DNA of 64,000 nt from Paracoccus sp. S1E-3 (GTDB taxonomy: Bacteria > Pseudomonadota > Alphaproteobacteria > Rhodobacterales > Rhodobacteraceae), in the NCBI RefSeq assembly GCF_013868135.1, contig NZ_JACEMU010000004.1:1116001-1180000 (forward strand), given 5' to 3'. Positions 46,590 to 55,499 of this stretch are shown here, piece by piece. Every line of letters starts with the position of its first letter. The first letter of the stretch is position 1. The notes under the pieces are model-generated. The model did not search any database. It was not told the DNA's origin and saw nothing but the letters and a program-made list of their open reading frames with translations. A program made the translations under genes and the position numbers.

Positions 46590-47615
46590 ATGAGCGGATT
46601 GATCGCCCTTTTGGACGATGTGGCCGGGATCGCCAAAGTGGCGGCTGCCTCGGTCGACGATGTCACCGGCATGGCGGCCAAGGCCAGCGTCAAGGCCGCG
46701 GGCGCAGTCATCGACGATGCCGCGGTGACGCCGAAATACGTGCACGGCTTCGACGCCAAGCGCGAACTGCCGATCATCTGGAAGATCGCGCGCGGGTCCT
46801 TGTTCAACAAGATCGTCATCCTGCTGCCGGTGGCGCTGCTGCTGTCGGCCTTCGCGCCCTGGGCGATCGCGCCGCTGCTGATGCTGGGCGGGGCCTATCT
46901 GTGCTTTGAGGGGGCCGAGAAGGTCTATCACGCCATCGCGCCCAGGAACGACCCGCATGACAAATATGAAGGGGGTAAGGGCGACGCCGCGCAACTGGAA
47001 GAATCCAAGGTCGCCGGCGCGATCAAGACGGACTTCATCCTGTCTGCGGAAATCATGACCATCGCGCTGAATGAGGTCACCCGGCTGATGGCGGACAGCC
47101 CCATCCACGGCCCGGCCAAATTCGCGATGGAGGCCGCCGCCCTGTTCGTCGTCGCCGTGCTGATCACCGTCGCCGTTTACGGCGCGGTGGCGCTGATCGT
47201 GAAGATGGACGATGTGGGTCTGGCGATGGCGCGGCGCGGCAACGGGCCGATCGCGGCGCTCGGGCGCGGGATCGTCAAGCTGATGCCGAAACTGATGGCG
47301 GTGCTGACCGTGGTGGGCACGGCCGCCATGATCTGGGTCGGAGGCAATATCGTCATCCATGGCCTGCACGAACTCGGCTATCACAGCATCTACGAATGGA
47401 TCAAACATCAGGCCGAACTCGCCGCCGCCGCCGTTCCACAGGCGCCCGGCTTCGTGCGCTGGTTCGTCACCGCTTTCTTCGACGGCATCTTCGGGCTGAT
47501 TCTCGGCCTGATCCTGATTCCCTTGTCGGAATATGTGATCGTGCCGGTCGCGAAAGTGACCATCGTGCCGCTCATCAACGGCGTGAAATCGCTGTTCCGG
47601 CGCAGGGCCAGCTAG
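46590..47615 (+). CDS. DUF808 integral membrane protein
   Basis: 341 residues, family DUF808 (E. coli YedI), function unknown. ATG 46590 follows AGGAAAGG. Seen: [19 protein letters not shown] opening, [21 protein letters not shown], and the conserved [19 protein letters not shown], then several membrane helices between about 75 and 330 with [15 protein letters not shown] near the end. It diverges from cobS; a strong terminator follows. Confidence 0.92.
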   Translation: MSGLIALLDDVAGIAKVAAASVDDVTGMAAKASVKAAGAVIDDAAVTPKYVHGFDAKRELPIIWKIARGSLFNKIVILLPVALLLSAFAPWAIAPLLMLGGAYLCFEGAEKVYHAIAPRNDPHDKYEGGKGDAAQLEESKVAGAIKTDFILSAEIMTIALNEVTRLMADSPIHGPAKFAMEAAALFVVAVLITVAVYGAVALIVKMDDVGLAMARRGNGPIAALGRGIVKLMPKLMAVLTVVGTAAMIWVGGNIVIHGLHELGYHSIYEWIKHQAELAAAAVPQAPGFVRWFVTAFFDGIFGLILGLILIPLSEYVIVPVAKVTIVPLINGVKSLFRRRAS

Positions 47616-47634
47616 GCCCTGCTGGATATTAAGG

Positions 47635-47670
47635 AAAAAGGGCGGCAAGCGCGGGCTTGTCGCCCTTTTT
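47635..47670 (+). terminator. Strong terminator after the DUF808 gene
   Basis: A 16-base stem, 47635-47650 with 47655-47670 (one G-T pair), arms beginning AAAAAGGGCG and ending CGCCCTTTTT. Confidence 0.93.
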
Positions 47671-47695
47671 CAACCTGTTGACCGACCCGCGGAAT

Positions 47696-47724
47696 CTGTC
47701 ACAGTTCCGTCACAGAACCGACAC
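47696..47724 (+). promoter_or_regulatory. PHO box (PhoB site) upstream of ugpB
   Basis: Three heptamers in an 11-base register: CTGTCAC (47696), CCGTCAC (47707) and CCGACAC (47718). The first two, four bases apart, match the PhoB box pattern. It ends 57 bases before the ugpB start, the expected distance. PhoB-driven induction on phosphate starvation is therefore predicted for ugpBAEC. Confidence 0.78.
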
Positions 47725-47781
47725 CCGGCCTTCACGGGCCGAGACTAGTCAGGCAACGCCCTCAACAGGAAGGACTTTTCA

Positions 47782-49101
47782 ATGACCCGCATCTTCTCGG
47801 CATCAGCCATCGCGCTGATTGCATCGCTGACCGCCGCCAATGCTGCGACCGAAATCCAGTGGTGGCACGCCATGGGTGGCGAGCTGGGCACGAAGCTGGA
47901 AGAAATCGCCAAGAACTTCAACGAGTCGCAAAGCGATTACGTCATCAAGCCCTCTTACAAGGGCAACTATGTCGAAACGATGACCGCCGCGATCGCCGCC
48001 TTCCGCGCCAAGCAACAGCCCGCCATCGTGCAGGTCTTCGAAGTCGGCACCGGCACCATGATCGCCGCCAAGGGCGCGGTCTATCCCGTCTATCAGCTGA
48101 TGGCCGATCAGGGGGAACCCTTCGATCCCGCCGCCTATCTGCCCGCCGTGGCCGGTTACTATACCGACACCGAGGGCAACATGCTGTCGATGCCGTTCAA
48201 CAGCTCGACCCCGATCATGTATTACAACAAGACCGTGTTCGAGAAAGCCGGCCTCGACCCGAATGCACCGCCGAAGACCTGGGAGGAAATGGAGGCGGCC
48301 TCCAAGAAGATCATCGAATCGGGCGCGGCGAAATGCGGCTTCACCACCGGCTGGGTCAGCTGGATCCAGACCGAGAACCTGTCGGCCTGGCACAACCAGC
48401 CCATCGGCACGCTGGATAACGGCTTTGGCGGTCTGGATGCCCGGCTGGAGCTGAACGGTCCCGTGCAGGTCAAGCACTGGGGCAATCTGAAGAAATGGGC
48501 CGATGAGGGGCTGTATAAATATGCGGGCCCGCTCGGCGGCGACAACGCGCCCCCGATGTTCTACAGCCAGGAATGCGCGATGATGATGAACTCGTCGGGC
48601 TCGCGCGCGGCGGTGGTCGAGAACTCGAAGGACTTCGAGCTGGGCTTCGGCATGCTGCCCTACTATGCCGATGTGGAAGGCGCGCCGCAGAACTCGATCA
48701 TCGGCGGGGCGACGCTGTGGGTGCTGCAGGGCCGCGACCCCGAGGAATACAAAGGGGTGGCGAAGTTCTTCAACTATCTGTCCAGCCCCGAGGTACAGGC
48801 CGACTGGCACCAGTTCTCGGGCTATCTGCCGATCACCACGGCGGCTTACGAGCTGTCGAAGGAGCAGGGCTACTATGAGGCCAATCCCGGCGCCGATACC
48901 GCGATCAAGCAGATCACGCTGAACCCGCCGACCGCCAACTCCAAGGGTCTGCGCTTCGGCAACTATGTTCAGGTCCGCACCATCATCGACGAGGAATTCG
49001 AGCAGCTGCTGGCCGGCAAGAAAGACGCCCAGGCCGCACTGGACAGCGTCGTCGAGCGCGGCAACAAGCTGATCGAAGAATTCGCCGCCCAGAACCAGTA
49101 A
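47782..49101 (+). CDS. ugpB: sn-glycerol-3-phosphate ABC transporter, substrate-binding protein
   Basis: Periplasmic binding protein that captures glycerol-3-phosphate or glycerophosphodiesters and delivers them to UgpAE. 439 residues, signal peptide 1-21 (SASAIALIASLTAANA). Seen: IQWWHAMGGELG at the mature start, VQVFEVGTGTMIA, NSSTPIMYYNKTVFEKAG, and SSGSRAAVVENSK, consistent with UgpB and unlike maltose-type proteins. ATG 47782 follows AGGAAGGA. The PHO box upstream agrees with this role. Confidence 0.95.
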   Translation: MTRIFSASAIALIASLTAANAATEIQWWHAMGGELGTKLEEIAKNFNESQSDYVIKPSYKGNYVETMTAAIAAFRAKQQPAIVQVFEVGTGTMIAAKGAVYPVYQLMADQGEPFDPAAYLPAVAGYYTDTEGNMLSMPFNSSTPIMYYNKTVFEKAGLDPNAPPKTWEEMEAASKKIIESGAAKCGFTTGWVSWIQTENLSAWHNQPIGTLDNGFGGLDARLELNGPVQVKHWGNLKKWADEGLYKYAGPLGGDNAPPMFYSQECAMMMNSSGSRAAVVENSKDFELGFGMLPYYADVEGAPQNSIIGGATLWVLQGRDPEEYKGVAKFFNYLSSPEVQADWHQFSGYLPITTAAYELSKEQGYYEANPGADTAIKQITLNPPTANSKGLRFGNYVQVRTIIDEEFEQLLAGKKDAQAALDSVVERGNKLIEEFAAQNQ

Positions 49102-49110
49102 CCTCAGGTC

Positions 49111-49138
49111 CGCGCCCGCAAATCCTTTTGCGGGCGCG
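49111..49138 (+). other. Intergenic hairpin between ugpB and ugpA
   Basis: CGCGCCCGCAAA (49111-49122) pairs perfectly with TTTGCGGGCGCG (49127-49138), loop TCCT. Such hairpins after a binding-protein gene typically lower expression of the downstream permeases relative to it. Confidence 0.75.
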
Positions 49139-49159
49139 TTCCCTTTGCCGGAGCCGTCG

Positions 49160-50038
49160 ATGAAACGCGCCCTGTTCAACAACCGCCTGTTGCCCTGGCT
49201 GCTGCTTGCCCCGCAGCTGGCCATCACGGCGATTTTCTTTCTGTGGCCCGCCGGTCAGGCGGTCTGGCAAAGCTTCCTGCGCGAAGATGCCTTCGGGCTG
49301 CGCACCGAATTCGTGGGGCTGCTGAATTACAAGCAATTGTGGTCCAGCCCCGAATATCTGAACAGCTTCCATGTGACGGCCATCTTCACCATCTCGGTCA
49401 CGCTGCTGACGATGGGCTTCGCTCTGCTGATGGCGGTGGCCGTCGACCGGCTGATCCGGGGCGGCAAGGTCTATACCACGCTGCTGGTCTGGCCCTATGC
49501 CATCGCCCCCGCCGTCGCGGGGATCCTGTGGTGGTTCATCTTCAACCCCTCGATCGGCATCCTGACCTATGTGCTGGCGCAGCTTGGCATCCGCTTCAAC
49601 TATGTCTCGGACCCGACCGACGCGATGATCCTGGTGGTCCTCGCCTCCAGCTGGAGCCGCATATCCTACAGCTTCCTGTTCTTCCTCGCGGGCCTGCAAT
49701 CCATCCCCGCCAGCCTGCGCGAGGCCGCCGCCATCGACGGCGCGGGGCCGGTGAAGCGTTTCTTCACCATCACCCTGCCGCTCTTGTCGCCCACCACCTT
49801 CTTCCTGATGGTAGTGAATATCGTCTATGCGATGTTTGAAACCTTCGCGGTGATCGACGCCACGACCTTCGGCGGCCCGGCGCAATCGACCAATATCCTT
49901 GTCTACAAGGTCTATCAGGACGGTTTCGTCGGCCAGAATCTCGGCTCCTCGGCGGCGCAATCGGTGATCCTGATGTTCATCGTGATCGTGCTGACGGTGA
50001 TCCAGTTCCGCTATGTCGAAAAGAAGGTGGCCTACTGA
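49160..50038 (+). CDS. ugpA: sn-glycerol-3-phosphate ABC transporter permease
   Basis: First membrane subunit of the transporter. 292 residues from ATG 49160, with GGAG six bases upstream; a TTG at 49145 is possible but unlikely. Six helices. Seen: LLPWLLLAPQLAITAIFFLWP, GFALLMAVAVDRL, and the EAAAIDGAGPVKRFFTITLPLL cytoplasmic loop (EAA motif, here in parts: REAAAIDGAG, FTITLPLLSP) that contacts UgpC. It ends in TGATG overlap with ugpE. Confidence 0.95.
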   Translation: MKRALFNNRLLPWLLLAPQLAITAIFFLWPAGQAVWQSFLREDAFGLRTEFVGLLNYKQLWSSPEYLNSFHVTAIFTISVTLLTMGFALLMAVAVDRLIRGGKVYTTLLVWPYAIAPAVAGILWWFIFNPSIGILTYVLAQLGIRFNYVSDPTDAMILVVLASSWSRISYSFLFFLAGLQSIPASLREAAAIDGAGPVKRFFTITLPLLSPTTFFLMVVNIVYAMFETFAVIDATTFGGPAQSTNILVYKVYQDGFVGQNLGSSAAQSVILMFIVIVLTVIQFRYVEKKVAY

Positions 50039-50886
50039 TGGTTGAAAATCGCCCCTTCCTGAACTTCCTCGCCCATCTGGTGCTGATCCTCGGCGTGGTG
50101 GTGGTGGCGCTGCCGGTCTGGGTGGCGCTCGTCGCCTCGACCCACGCCTCCAACGACTTCCTGCGGGGAACGGTGCCGATGTGGTTCGGCGATCAGGCGT
50201 ATGAGAACTACAGCCGGATGCTCAGCCGCGGGATCTCCACCTCGGGGATGCCGCCGGTGGGCTGGATGATGCTCAACTCGCTGATGATGGCGCTGGGGAT
50301 CGCGCTTGGCAAAATCGCCATCTCGATCACCTCGGCCTTCGCCATCGTCTATTTCCGCTTCCCCTTCCGCATGGCTGCCTTCTGGATCATCTTTTCGACG
50401 ATGATGCTGCCGGTCGAGGTCCGCATCGTGCCCACCTTCAAGGTGGTGGCCGATCTGGGGATGCTGAACACCTATCCGGGGCTGATCATTCCGCTGATCG
50501 CCTCGGCCACGGCGACCTTTCTGTTCCGGCAGGTCTTCCTGTCGATGCCGGACGAACTGACCGAGGCCGCCCGCATCGACGGCGCCGGGCCGATGAAATT
50601 CTTCCGCGACATCCTGCTGCCGCTGTCGCGCACCAATATCGCGGCGCTTTTCGTGATCATGTTCATCTATGGGTGGAACCAGTATCTCTGGCCGCTGCTG
50701 ATCACGACCGATTCCGACATGTATACCATCGTCGCCGGGATCAAGCGCATGTCCACCGTGGCCGATACCGACCCGCAGTGGAACTACATCATGGCGACCG
50801 CCATCCTGGCCATGCTGCCGCCGCTTCTGGTGGTGATCTTCATGCAGCGGCTGTTCGTCAAAGGCCTCGTGGAGACAGAAAAATAA
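50038..50886 (+). CDS. ugpE: sn-glycerol-3-phosphate ABC transporter permease
   Basis: Second membrane subunit. 282 residues, six helices. Seen: [21 protein letters not shown] near the N-terminus, [19 protein letters not shown], and the EAA loop [24 protein letters not shown] (in parts). ATG 50038 overlaps ugpA, and the stop overlaps the ATG of ugpC, so the permeases and ATPase are translated together. Confidence 0.95.
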   Translation: MVENRPFLNFLAHLVLILGVVVVALPVWVALVASTHASNDFLRGTVPMWFGDQAYENYSRMLSRGISTSGMPPVGWMMLNSLMMALGIALGKIAISITSAFAIVYFRFPFRMAAFWIIFSTMMLPVEVRIVPTFKVVADLGMLNTYPGLIIPLIASATATFLFRQVFLSMPDELTEAARIDGAGPMKFFRDILLPLSRTNIAALFVIMFIYGWNQYLWPLLITTDSDMYTIVAGIKRMSTVADTDPQWNYIMATAILAMLPPLLVVIFMQRLFVKGLVETEK

Positions 50887-51899
50887 TGGCGCAGATCACC
50901 ATCGACAAACTGGGCAAGGTCTATGCGGGGGGCACCCGCGCGGTCGAAGACATCAATATCGACATCAAGGACGGCGAATTCATCGTGCTGGTCGGGCCGT
51001 CCGGCTGCGGCAAGTCCACGCTGCTGCGCATGGTCGCCGGACTGGAAAGCATTTCCGAAGGGACGGTCAGCATCGGCGGCCGCGTCGTGAACGATATCGA
51101 ACCGGCCGAGCGCGATATCGCCATGGTCTTCCAGAACTATGCCCTCTATCCGCATATGACGGTGCGCCAGAACCTCGCCTATGGACTGAAGAACCGCCGC
51201 ACCCCCAAATCCGAGATCGACCGCCGCGTCGCCGAAGCCGCCGAGATCCTGCAGATCGGCGGTTTCCTCGACCGCAAGCCGCGCGAGTTGTCGGGCGGGC
51301 AGCGCCAGCGCGTCGCCATGGGTCGCGCCATCGTGCGCGAACCGGCGGCCTTCCTGTTCGACGAGCCGTTGTCGAACCTCGACGCCAAGCTGCGCATCAC
51401 CATGCGGCTGGAAATCAAGGAACTGCAGAAGCGGCTGGGGACGACCTCGCTTTACGTGACGCATGACCAGCTGGAGGCGATGACGCTGGCCGACCGGCTG
51501 GTGGTGCTGAACAAGGGCCGGATCGAACAGATCGGCACCCCGCTTGAAGTGTATCGCAACCCGGCCTCGGCCTTCGTGGCCAGCTTCATCGGCAGCCCGG
51601 CGATGAACCTGATTCCGGCCCGTGCGGTGCCGCATCTGCCCGGCACCGGCCATGCCGGCCTGATCGGCATCCGCCCCGAGGACCTGATCCCCGCCGCCGA
51701 TGGCCAGATCGAGATGGTCATCGACGCGGTCGAGGAACTGGGCGCCACCCGTCTTGTGCACGGCCATGTGGCGGGCGAGCCCCTGACCGTCACCCTTCCC
51801 GCCGATACCGATCTGCCGCAGAGCCTGCGCCTGAAGGTGGAACCGCAGGATATTCACCTGTTTCAGATGGAAACCGGCGCGCGGCTCGGTCAGGGTTGA
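50886..51899 (+). CDS. ugpC: sn-glycerol-3-phosphate ABC transporter ATPase
   Basis: ATP-hydrolysing subunit. 337 residues. Seen: Walker [11 protein letters not shown]-loop [14 protein letters not shown] signature [14 protein letters not shown], Walker [16 protein letters not shown]-loop [17 protein letters not shown] segment ([16 protein letters not shown]), and the C-terminal OB-like domain with IGIRPEDL. Overlaps ugpE by one base. MalK-like specificity is possible by sequence alone; the neighbours decide. Confidence 0.95.
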   Translation: MAQITIDKLGKVYAGGTRAVEDINIDIKDGEFIVLVGPSGCGKSTLLRMVAGLESISEGTVSIGGRVVNDIEPAERDIAMVFQNYALYPHMTVRQNLAYGLKNRRTPKSEIDRRVAEAAEILQIGGFLDRKPRELSGGQRQRVAMGRAIVREPAAFLFDEPLSNLDAKLRITMRLEIKELQKRLGTTSLYVTHDQLEAMTLADRLVVLNKGRIEQIGTPLEVYRNPASAFVASFIGSPAMNLIPARAVPHLPGTGHAGLIGIRPEDLIPAADGQIEMVIDAVEELGATRLVHGHVAGEPLTVTLPADTDLPQSLRLKVEPQDIHLFQMETGARLGQG

Positions 51900-52011
51900 C
51901 CTCGGCGCCGGCTCACGCATCTGGTGGTCGGCGCCGATTCATCCACAAGATTTTGCTTCCTTCAGCGGAAATTCTCTTTACAGCGCAGCCCCTGTCGGCC
52001 ACCCTGATGTT

Positions 52012-52076
52012 GTAGGACAGATGGGGAAAACCACATCCTGTCGTGGTCCTACGCAAGAAAAGGTGGGTGCACCACC
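52012..52076 (+). other. Folded leader upstream of the ybjN-like gene
   Basis: GTAGGAC (52012-52018) can pair with GTCCTAC (52046-52052), while GACAGATG (52016-52023) can instead pair with CAT-CTGTC (52034-52042, one bulge). A third stem is GGTGG/CCACC (52062-52076). The first two are mutually exclusive, so the leader could switch. Confidence 0.4.
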
Positions 52077-52096
52077 ATATGCAGGGGACAGCAGGC

Positions 52097-52600
52097 ATGG
52101 CGCAGGCGGACAACTATATCCATTCCGACGACATCCACCCCATCGACATCGTCGAGACGGTGGCCACGCATCACGCCTGGGAATTCGACCGCTTCGCCGA
52201 CGATCAGATCGCCATGACCGTCGAAGGCCAGTGGCGCACCTATTCAGTGACGCTGGCCTGGTCGGGACCCGAGGAGATGCTGCGCCTGATCTGCACCTTC
52301 GACATGGACCCGCCCGCCGCGCGGACGCCTGCGCTGTATGAAACGCTGAATCTGACCAACGATCAGGTCTGGGACGGCGCGTTCACCTTCTGGGCCCATC
52401 AGCGGATGATGGTCTGGCGCTACGGCCTCGTTCTGGCCGGGGACGCCATCGCCAGCGCCGAACAGATCGACCACATGATCCGCAACGCGCTGGAGCAGGC
52501 CGAACGCTACTACCCGGCCTTCCAGCTGGTCGCCTGGGGCGATACCGCGCCCGAGGCCGCTCTGGACATCGCCATGGGTCCGGCCTACGGACGGGCATAG
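52097..52600 (+). CDS. YbjN domain-containing protein
   Basis: 167 residues of the YbjN family, cytosolic proteins of unknown detail with a type-III secretion chaperone-like fold, implicated in stress and surface phenotypes in E. coli. ATG 52097 follows AGGGGAC at seven bases. Seen: HPIDIVETVATHHAWEFDRF near the N-terminus, LRLICTFDMDPP and ILHKLN-type core replaced by YETLNLTNDQVWDGAFTFW. It precedes proC by 41 bases on the same strand, a recurrent neighbour pair. Confidence 0.85.
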   Translation: MAQADNYIHSDDIHPIDIVETVATHHAWEFDRFADDQIAMTVEGQWRTYSVTLAWSGPEEMLRLICTFDMDPPAARTPALYETLNLTNDQVWDGAFTFWAHQRMMVWRYGLVLAGDAIASAEQIDHMIRNALEQAERYYPAFQLVAWGDTAPEAALDIAMGPAYGRA

Positions 52601-52641
52601 CCGGGGCGCATCCTTTGCTGCCCCGAACGCAGGGGGACGCG

Positions 52642-53457
52642 ATGGGCAATTCCGGGGATTTTTCCGACATCAACGAACGCGGGCTGGTGCTGGTCGGCTG
52701 CGGCCGCATGGGCGGTGCGATGCTGACGGGCTGGCTGGCCCACGGGATCGACCCTGCCGCCGTCACCGTCATCGACCCGAATGCCCGCCCAGACTGGGCC
52801 GACAAGGGCGTGCGCCTGAACGCGCTGCCGCCGGAGAACCCGGCGGTTCTGGTGCTGGCGGTCAAGCCGCAGATGATGACCGATGTGCTTCTGGAACTGG
52901 AACTCGGCCCCGAAACGCTGGTGCTCTCGGTCGCAGCGGGCGTCACGCTGGCGACCTATGATCGCGCCTTTCCGGGCGCCCCGATCGTGCGCGCCATGCC
53001 GAACACCCCGGCCGCCATCGGGCAGGGCATTTCCGCCATTATCGGCAATGACGCGGCGGGGGCAGAGGCGCTGGATCTGGCCGAGGGACTGTTGTCGGTG
53101 GTGGGCGAGGTGGTGCGGCTGGACAGCGAAACCCAGATGGATGCCGTGACCGCGCTCTCCGGCTCCGGCCCGGCCTATGTCTTCCACTTGATCGAGGCGA
53201 TGACCGCTGCCGGCGTGGCGCAGGGTCTGCCCGAGGCGCTGTCGTTGCAACTCGCCCGCGCGACCGTCGCGGGCGCAGGTGCGCTCGCCATGGCCGATGA
53301 TACGCCGCCCGCGGCCCTGCGCGAGGCGGTGACCTCGCCAGCGGGCACCACGGCGGCGGGGCTGGCGATCTTGATGGACCCCGATACCGGCCTGCCCCCG
53401 CTGATCGCGCGCACGGTCGCGGCGGCGGCAGACCGTTCGCGGGAGTTGGGCGAATGA
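52642..53457 (+). CDS. proC: Pyrroline-5-carboxylate reductase
   Basis: NAD(P)H-dependent last step of proline synthesis. 271 residues from ATG 52642, following AGGGGGA; an in-frame ATG-like start upstream lacks a site. Seen: Rossmann GCGRMGGAML (24-33 region), VKPQMMTDVLLEL, AMPNTPAAIGQGIS, the conserved ALSGSGPAYVF and DAVTALSGSGP-linked dimer segment, and REAVTSPAGTTAAGL. Its stop overlaps csaA as ATGA. Confidence 0.96.
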   Translation: MGNSGDFSDINERGLVLVGCGRMGGAMLTGWLAHGIDPAAVTVIDPNARPDWADKGVRLNALPPENPAVLVLAVKPQMMTDVLLELELGPETLVLSVAAGVTLATYDRAFPGAPIVRAMPNTPAAIGQGISAIIGNDAAGAEALDLAEGLLSVVGEVVRLDSETQMDAVTALSGSGPAYVFHLIEAMTAAGVAQGLPEALSLQLARATVAGAGALAMADDTPPAALREAVTSPAGTTAAGLAILMDPDTGLPPLIARTVAAAADRSRELGE

Positions 53458-53789
53458 CCATCACCTATGACGATTTCCAGAATGTGGATATTCGCGTCGG
53501 CACCATCACCCGGACCGAACCCTACCCCGAGGCCCGCAAACCCGCCATCAAGCTCTGGGTCGATTTCGGCGCCGAGATCGGCGAGAAGCGCAGCTCGGCC
53601 CAGATCACCGTCCATTATGTCCCCGAGGAACTGATCGGCAAGCAGGTGCTGGCGGTGGTGAACTTCCCGCCGCGCCAGATCGGCAAGTTCATGTCCGAGG
53701 TGCTGGTGCTCGGCCTGCCCGACCAGAAAGGCGAAGTCGTGCTGATCGGCCCCGATCACCCGGTCCCCAACGGCGGGAAGATGTATTGA
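53454..53789 (+). CDS. csaA: tRNA-binding/chaperone CsaA-like protein
   Basis: 111 residues, a single OB-fold of the tRNA-binding domain family found in CsaA. Seen: DDFQNVDIRVGTITRTEPYPEARKPAIKL opening (in parts: NVDIRVGTI, PEARKPAIKLWVDFG), and KQVLAVVNFPPRQIGKFMSEVLVLG, both hallmarks. CsaA in Bacillus aids secretion. ATG 53454 overlaps the proC stop; its own stop overlaps the hydroxyacid dehydrogenase start. Confidence 0.94.
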   Translation: MTITYDDFQNVDIRVGTITRTEPYPEARKPAIKLWVDFGAEIGEKRSSAQITVHYVPEELIGKQVLAVVNFPPRQIGKFMSEVLVLGLPDQKGEVVLIGPDHPVPNGGKMY

Positions 53790-54742
53790 TGAAACTGCTG
53801 GTCACCCGCCCGATGACACAAGCGGCGGAGGCCGCCATCGCCGGGCGCTTCGATACCCGCTTCCGGGACAGTAATACGCCCCTGACGCAGGATCAGGCGG
53901 CGGCGGCGCTTGCCGAATACGACCTCATCATGCCGACGCTGGGGGATGCTTTCAGCGCCCCGGCCTTCGCTGCCGCGCCGCTGCGCACGAAGCTGCTGGC
54001 GAATTTCGGGGTCGGCTTCAACCATATCGACATCGCGGCGGCGACGGCGGCCGGCGTCGCGGTCACCAACACCCCCGGCGTCGTCACGGATGCGACTGCC
54101 GATCTGGCGGTGACGCTGCTGATGATGACCGCGCGCCGCGCGGGCGAAGGCGAACGGCTGGCCCGCAGCGGCCAGTGGGACGGCTGGAACCCGACGCAGA
54201 TGTTGGGCACCCATGTGACCGGCAAGACCGCCGGCATCGTCGGCATGGGTCGGATCGGCCGCGCCATCGCCCAGCGGCTGCATTTCGGCTTCGGGATGGA
54301 GATCCTGTTTTACAACCGCTCGGTCCTGCCGCCCTTGCAGGTCCCGTCGCGGCAGATGGGCAGCCTGACCGAATTGATGGCCTTGTGCGATTTCGTCATC
54401 CTCGCCGTGCCGGGCGGGTCGGGCACCCGCCATCTGGTCAGTGGCGAAGCGCTGGCGGCGCTCGGTCCCGATGGCATTCTGATCAACATCGCGCGCGGCG
54501 ACGTGATTGACGAAGGCGCCCTGATCGCCGCCTTGTCCGCCGGCCGCATCCGCGCCGCCGGGCTGGATGTCTATGCAGAGGAGCCGCTGATCCCGGCCGA
54601 ACTGCGCGCGATGGAAAACGTCGTGCTGCTGCCCCATCTGGGCACCGCCGCCGAGGAGGTGCGTACCGCGATGGCCCTGCGCGCACTGGCGAACCTGACC
54701 GCCTTTACCGAAGGCGCTACCCTGCCTGATCTGGTAGGTTGA
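53789..54742 (+). CDS. D-2-hydroxyacid dehydrogenase (glyoxylate/hydroxypyruvate reductase-like)
   Basis: 317 residues. NAD(P)-dependent reduction of a 2-keto acid such as glyoxylate or hydroxypyruvate. ATG 53789 overlaps the csaA stop. Seen: Rossmann GIVGMGRIGRAIAQRL, catalytic R in INIARGDVIDE, E in DVYAEEPLI, and H in LLPHLGTA. A longer start (TTG 53786) is possible. Substrate is not determined. It is the last of four overlapping genes ybjN-proC-csaA-dehydrogenase. Confidence 0.93.
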   Translation: MKLLVTRPMTQAAEAAIAGRFDTRFRDSNTPLTQDQAAAALAEYDLIMPTLGDAFSAPAFAAAPLRTKLLANFGVGFNHIDIAAATAAGVAVTNTPGVVTDATADLAVTLLMMTARRAGEGERLARSGQWDGWNPTQMLGTHVTGKTAGIVGMGRIGRAIAQRLHFGFGMEILFYNRSVLPPLQVPSRQMGSLTELMALCDFVILAVPGGSGTRHLVSGEALAALGPDGILINIARGDVIDEGALIAALSAGRIRAAGLDVYAEEPLIPAELRAMENVVLLPHLGTAAEEVRTAMALRALANLTAFTEGATLPDLVG

Positions 54743-54748
54743 CGGCAT

Positions 54749-54788
54749 TTAACGAAGATTAACGAAACCATTGTTTTCAAACGGCGTT
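54749..54788 (+). promoter_or_regulatory. Direct repeats and EcfG-like promoter before csbD
   Basis: TTAACGAA occurs twice (54749-54756 and 54759-54766), ten bases apart. GAAAC (54764-54768), 16 bases, CGTT (54785-54788) differs by one base from the GGAAC-N16/17-CGTT promoter of the alphaproteobacterial general stress sigma factor EcfG. Placement before a stress gene fits. Confidence 0.42.
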
Positions 54789-54825
54789 AGGCCTGTGTCG
54801 GAAATTCAAACCGAAAGGAAAAGCC

Positions 54826-55023
54826 ATGAACTGGGATATCATCGAAGGCAAATGGGGTCAGCTGAAAGGCTCGGTCAAGGAGCAGTGGGGCAAGCTGACC
54901 GATGACGAACTGACAGAGATCGCTGGCAACCGCGACAAGATGGCCGGCAAGTTGCAGGAGCGCTATGGCTGGACCAAAGAGGAAGCCGACGAGAAGCTGA
55001 ACGAATTCTTCCGCGACAAGTAA
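54826..55023 (+). CDS. CsbD family stress-associated protein
   Basis: 65 residues, hydrophilic and helical, of the CsbD family (E. coli YjbJ), abundant under stress and in stationary phase, function unclear. Seen: MNWDIIEGKWGQLKGSVKEQWGKLTDDELTEIAGNRDKM pattern (core: GKWGQLKGSVKEQWGKL), then LQERYGWTKEEADE. ATG 54826 follows GAAAGGAAAAG. A strong terminator follows, so this is a single-gene unit. Confidence 0.95.
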   Translation: MNWDIIEGKWGQLKGSVKEQWGKLTDDELTEIAGNRDKMAGKLQERYGWTKEEADEKLNEFFRDK

Positions 55024-55051
55024 TCGCCGGAAAATTGTTCCAGAAAAGAAA

Positions 55052-55083
55052 AGGACGCCCTTCGGGGCGTCCTGTTTTTTTTT
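55052..55083 (+). terminator. Intrinsic terminator after csbD
   Basis: AGGACGCCC (55052-55060) pairs with GGGCGTCCT (55065-55073) around a UUCG tetraloop, followed by G and nine T residues. Very strong. Confidence 0.97.
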
Positions 55084-55447
55084 GCAGCCGCGGCTGTGTC
55101 TTCCGACACAGCCGCCACTCTACCAAACCACTCGTTAATACAATGTGAACGTAGCAAACATTTGGGGTTTTGAGCACCTGAATCTGCCGCCTCGACCTGT
55201 CTTTTTCGTCAGATATGGGTCACAAAATGGCTCAACTCCGGGGTTGGACCGGCGATAATTTGAACATTGTTCAGCCCCCATGGAAACGTCGCGGCGAATC
55301 ACCGGAACGACGCGAATCCACCGCCATCGGCAGGTTAACCCGAGCGTCAACGAGTTAGCCATTCCGACAGGACGAACATTTTCCTCGCCCCTGCCGCAGC
55401 CCCCTCGCACTTCTCTCGTGTAACGATCGTGGCGGTGGGATGTCGGC
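55084..55447. other. Non-coding region before the CorA gene
   Basis: About 415 bases with csbD behind and the CorA gene ahead, looser in composition than its surroundings. A 112-codon open frame on the minus strand has Arg/Cys-rich, improbable protein and no ribosome site. I see no RNA gene or known fold. Confidence 0.55.
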
Positions 55448-55476
55448 TTGACGGATCGGCCCCGCCTCGCCACAAA
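55448..55476 (+). promoter_or_regulatory. Probable sigma70 promoter for the CorA gene
   Basis: TTGACG (55448-55453), 17 bases, CACAAA (55471-55476). The -35 is good, the -10 poor. It ends 23 bases before the start codon at 55500. Confidence 0.35.
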
Positions 55477-55499
55477 ACCCCGACAAGACCGGAGGCCTC

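Noticed and set aside
55135..55473. 112-codon minus-strand frame in the gap before CorA
   Set aside because: Arg/Cys-rich, no ribosome site, antisense to the likely promoter; no family resemblance.
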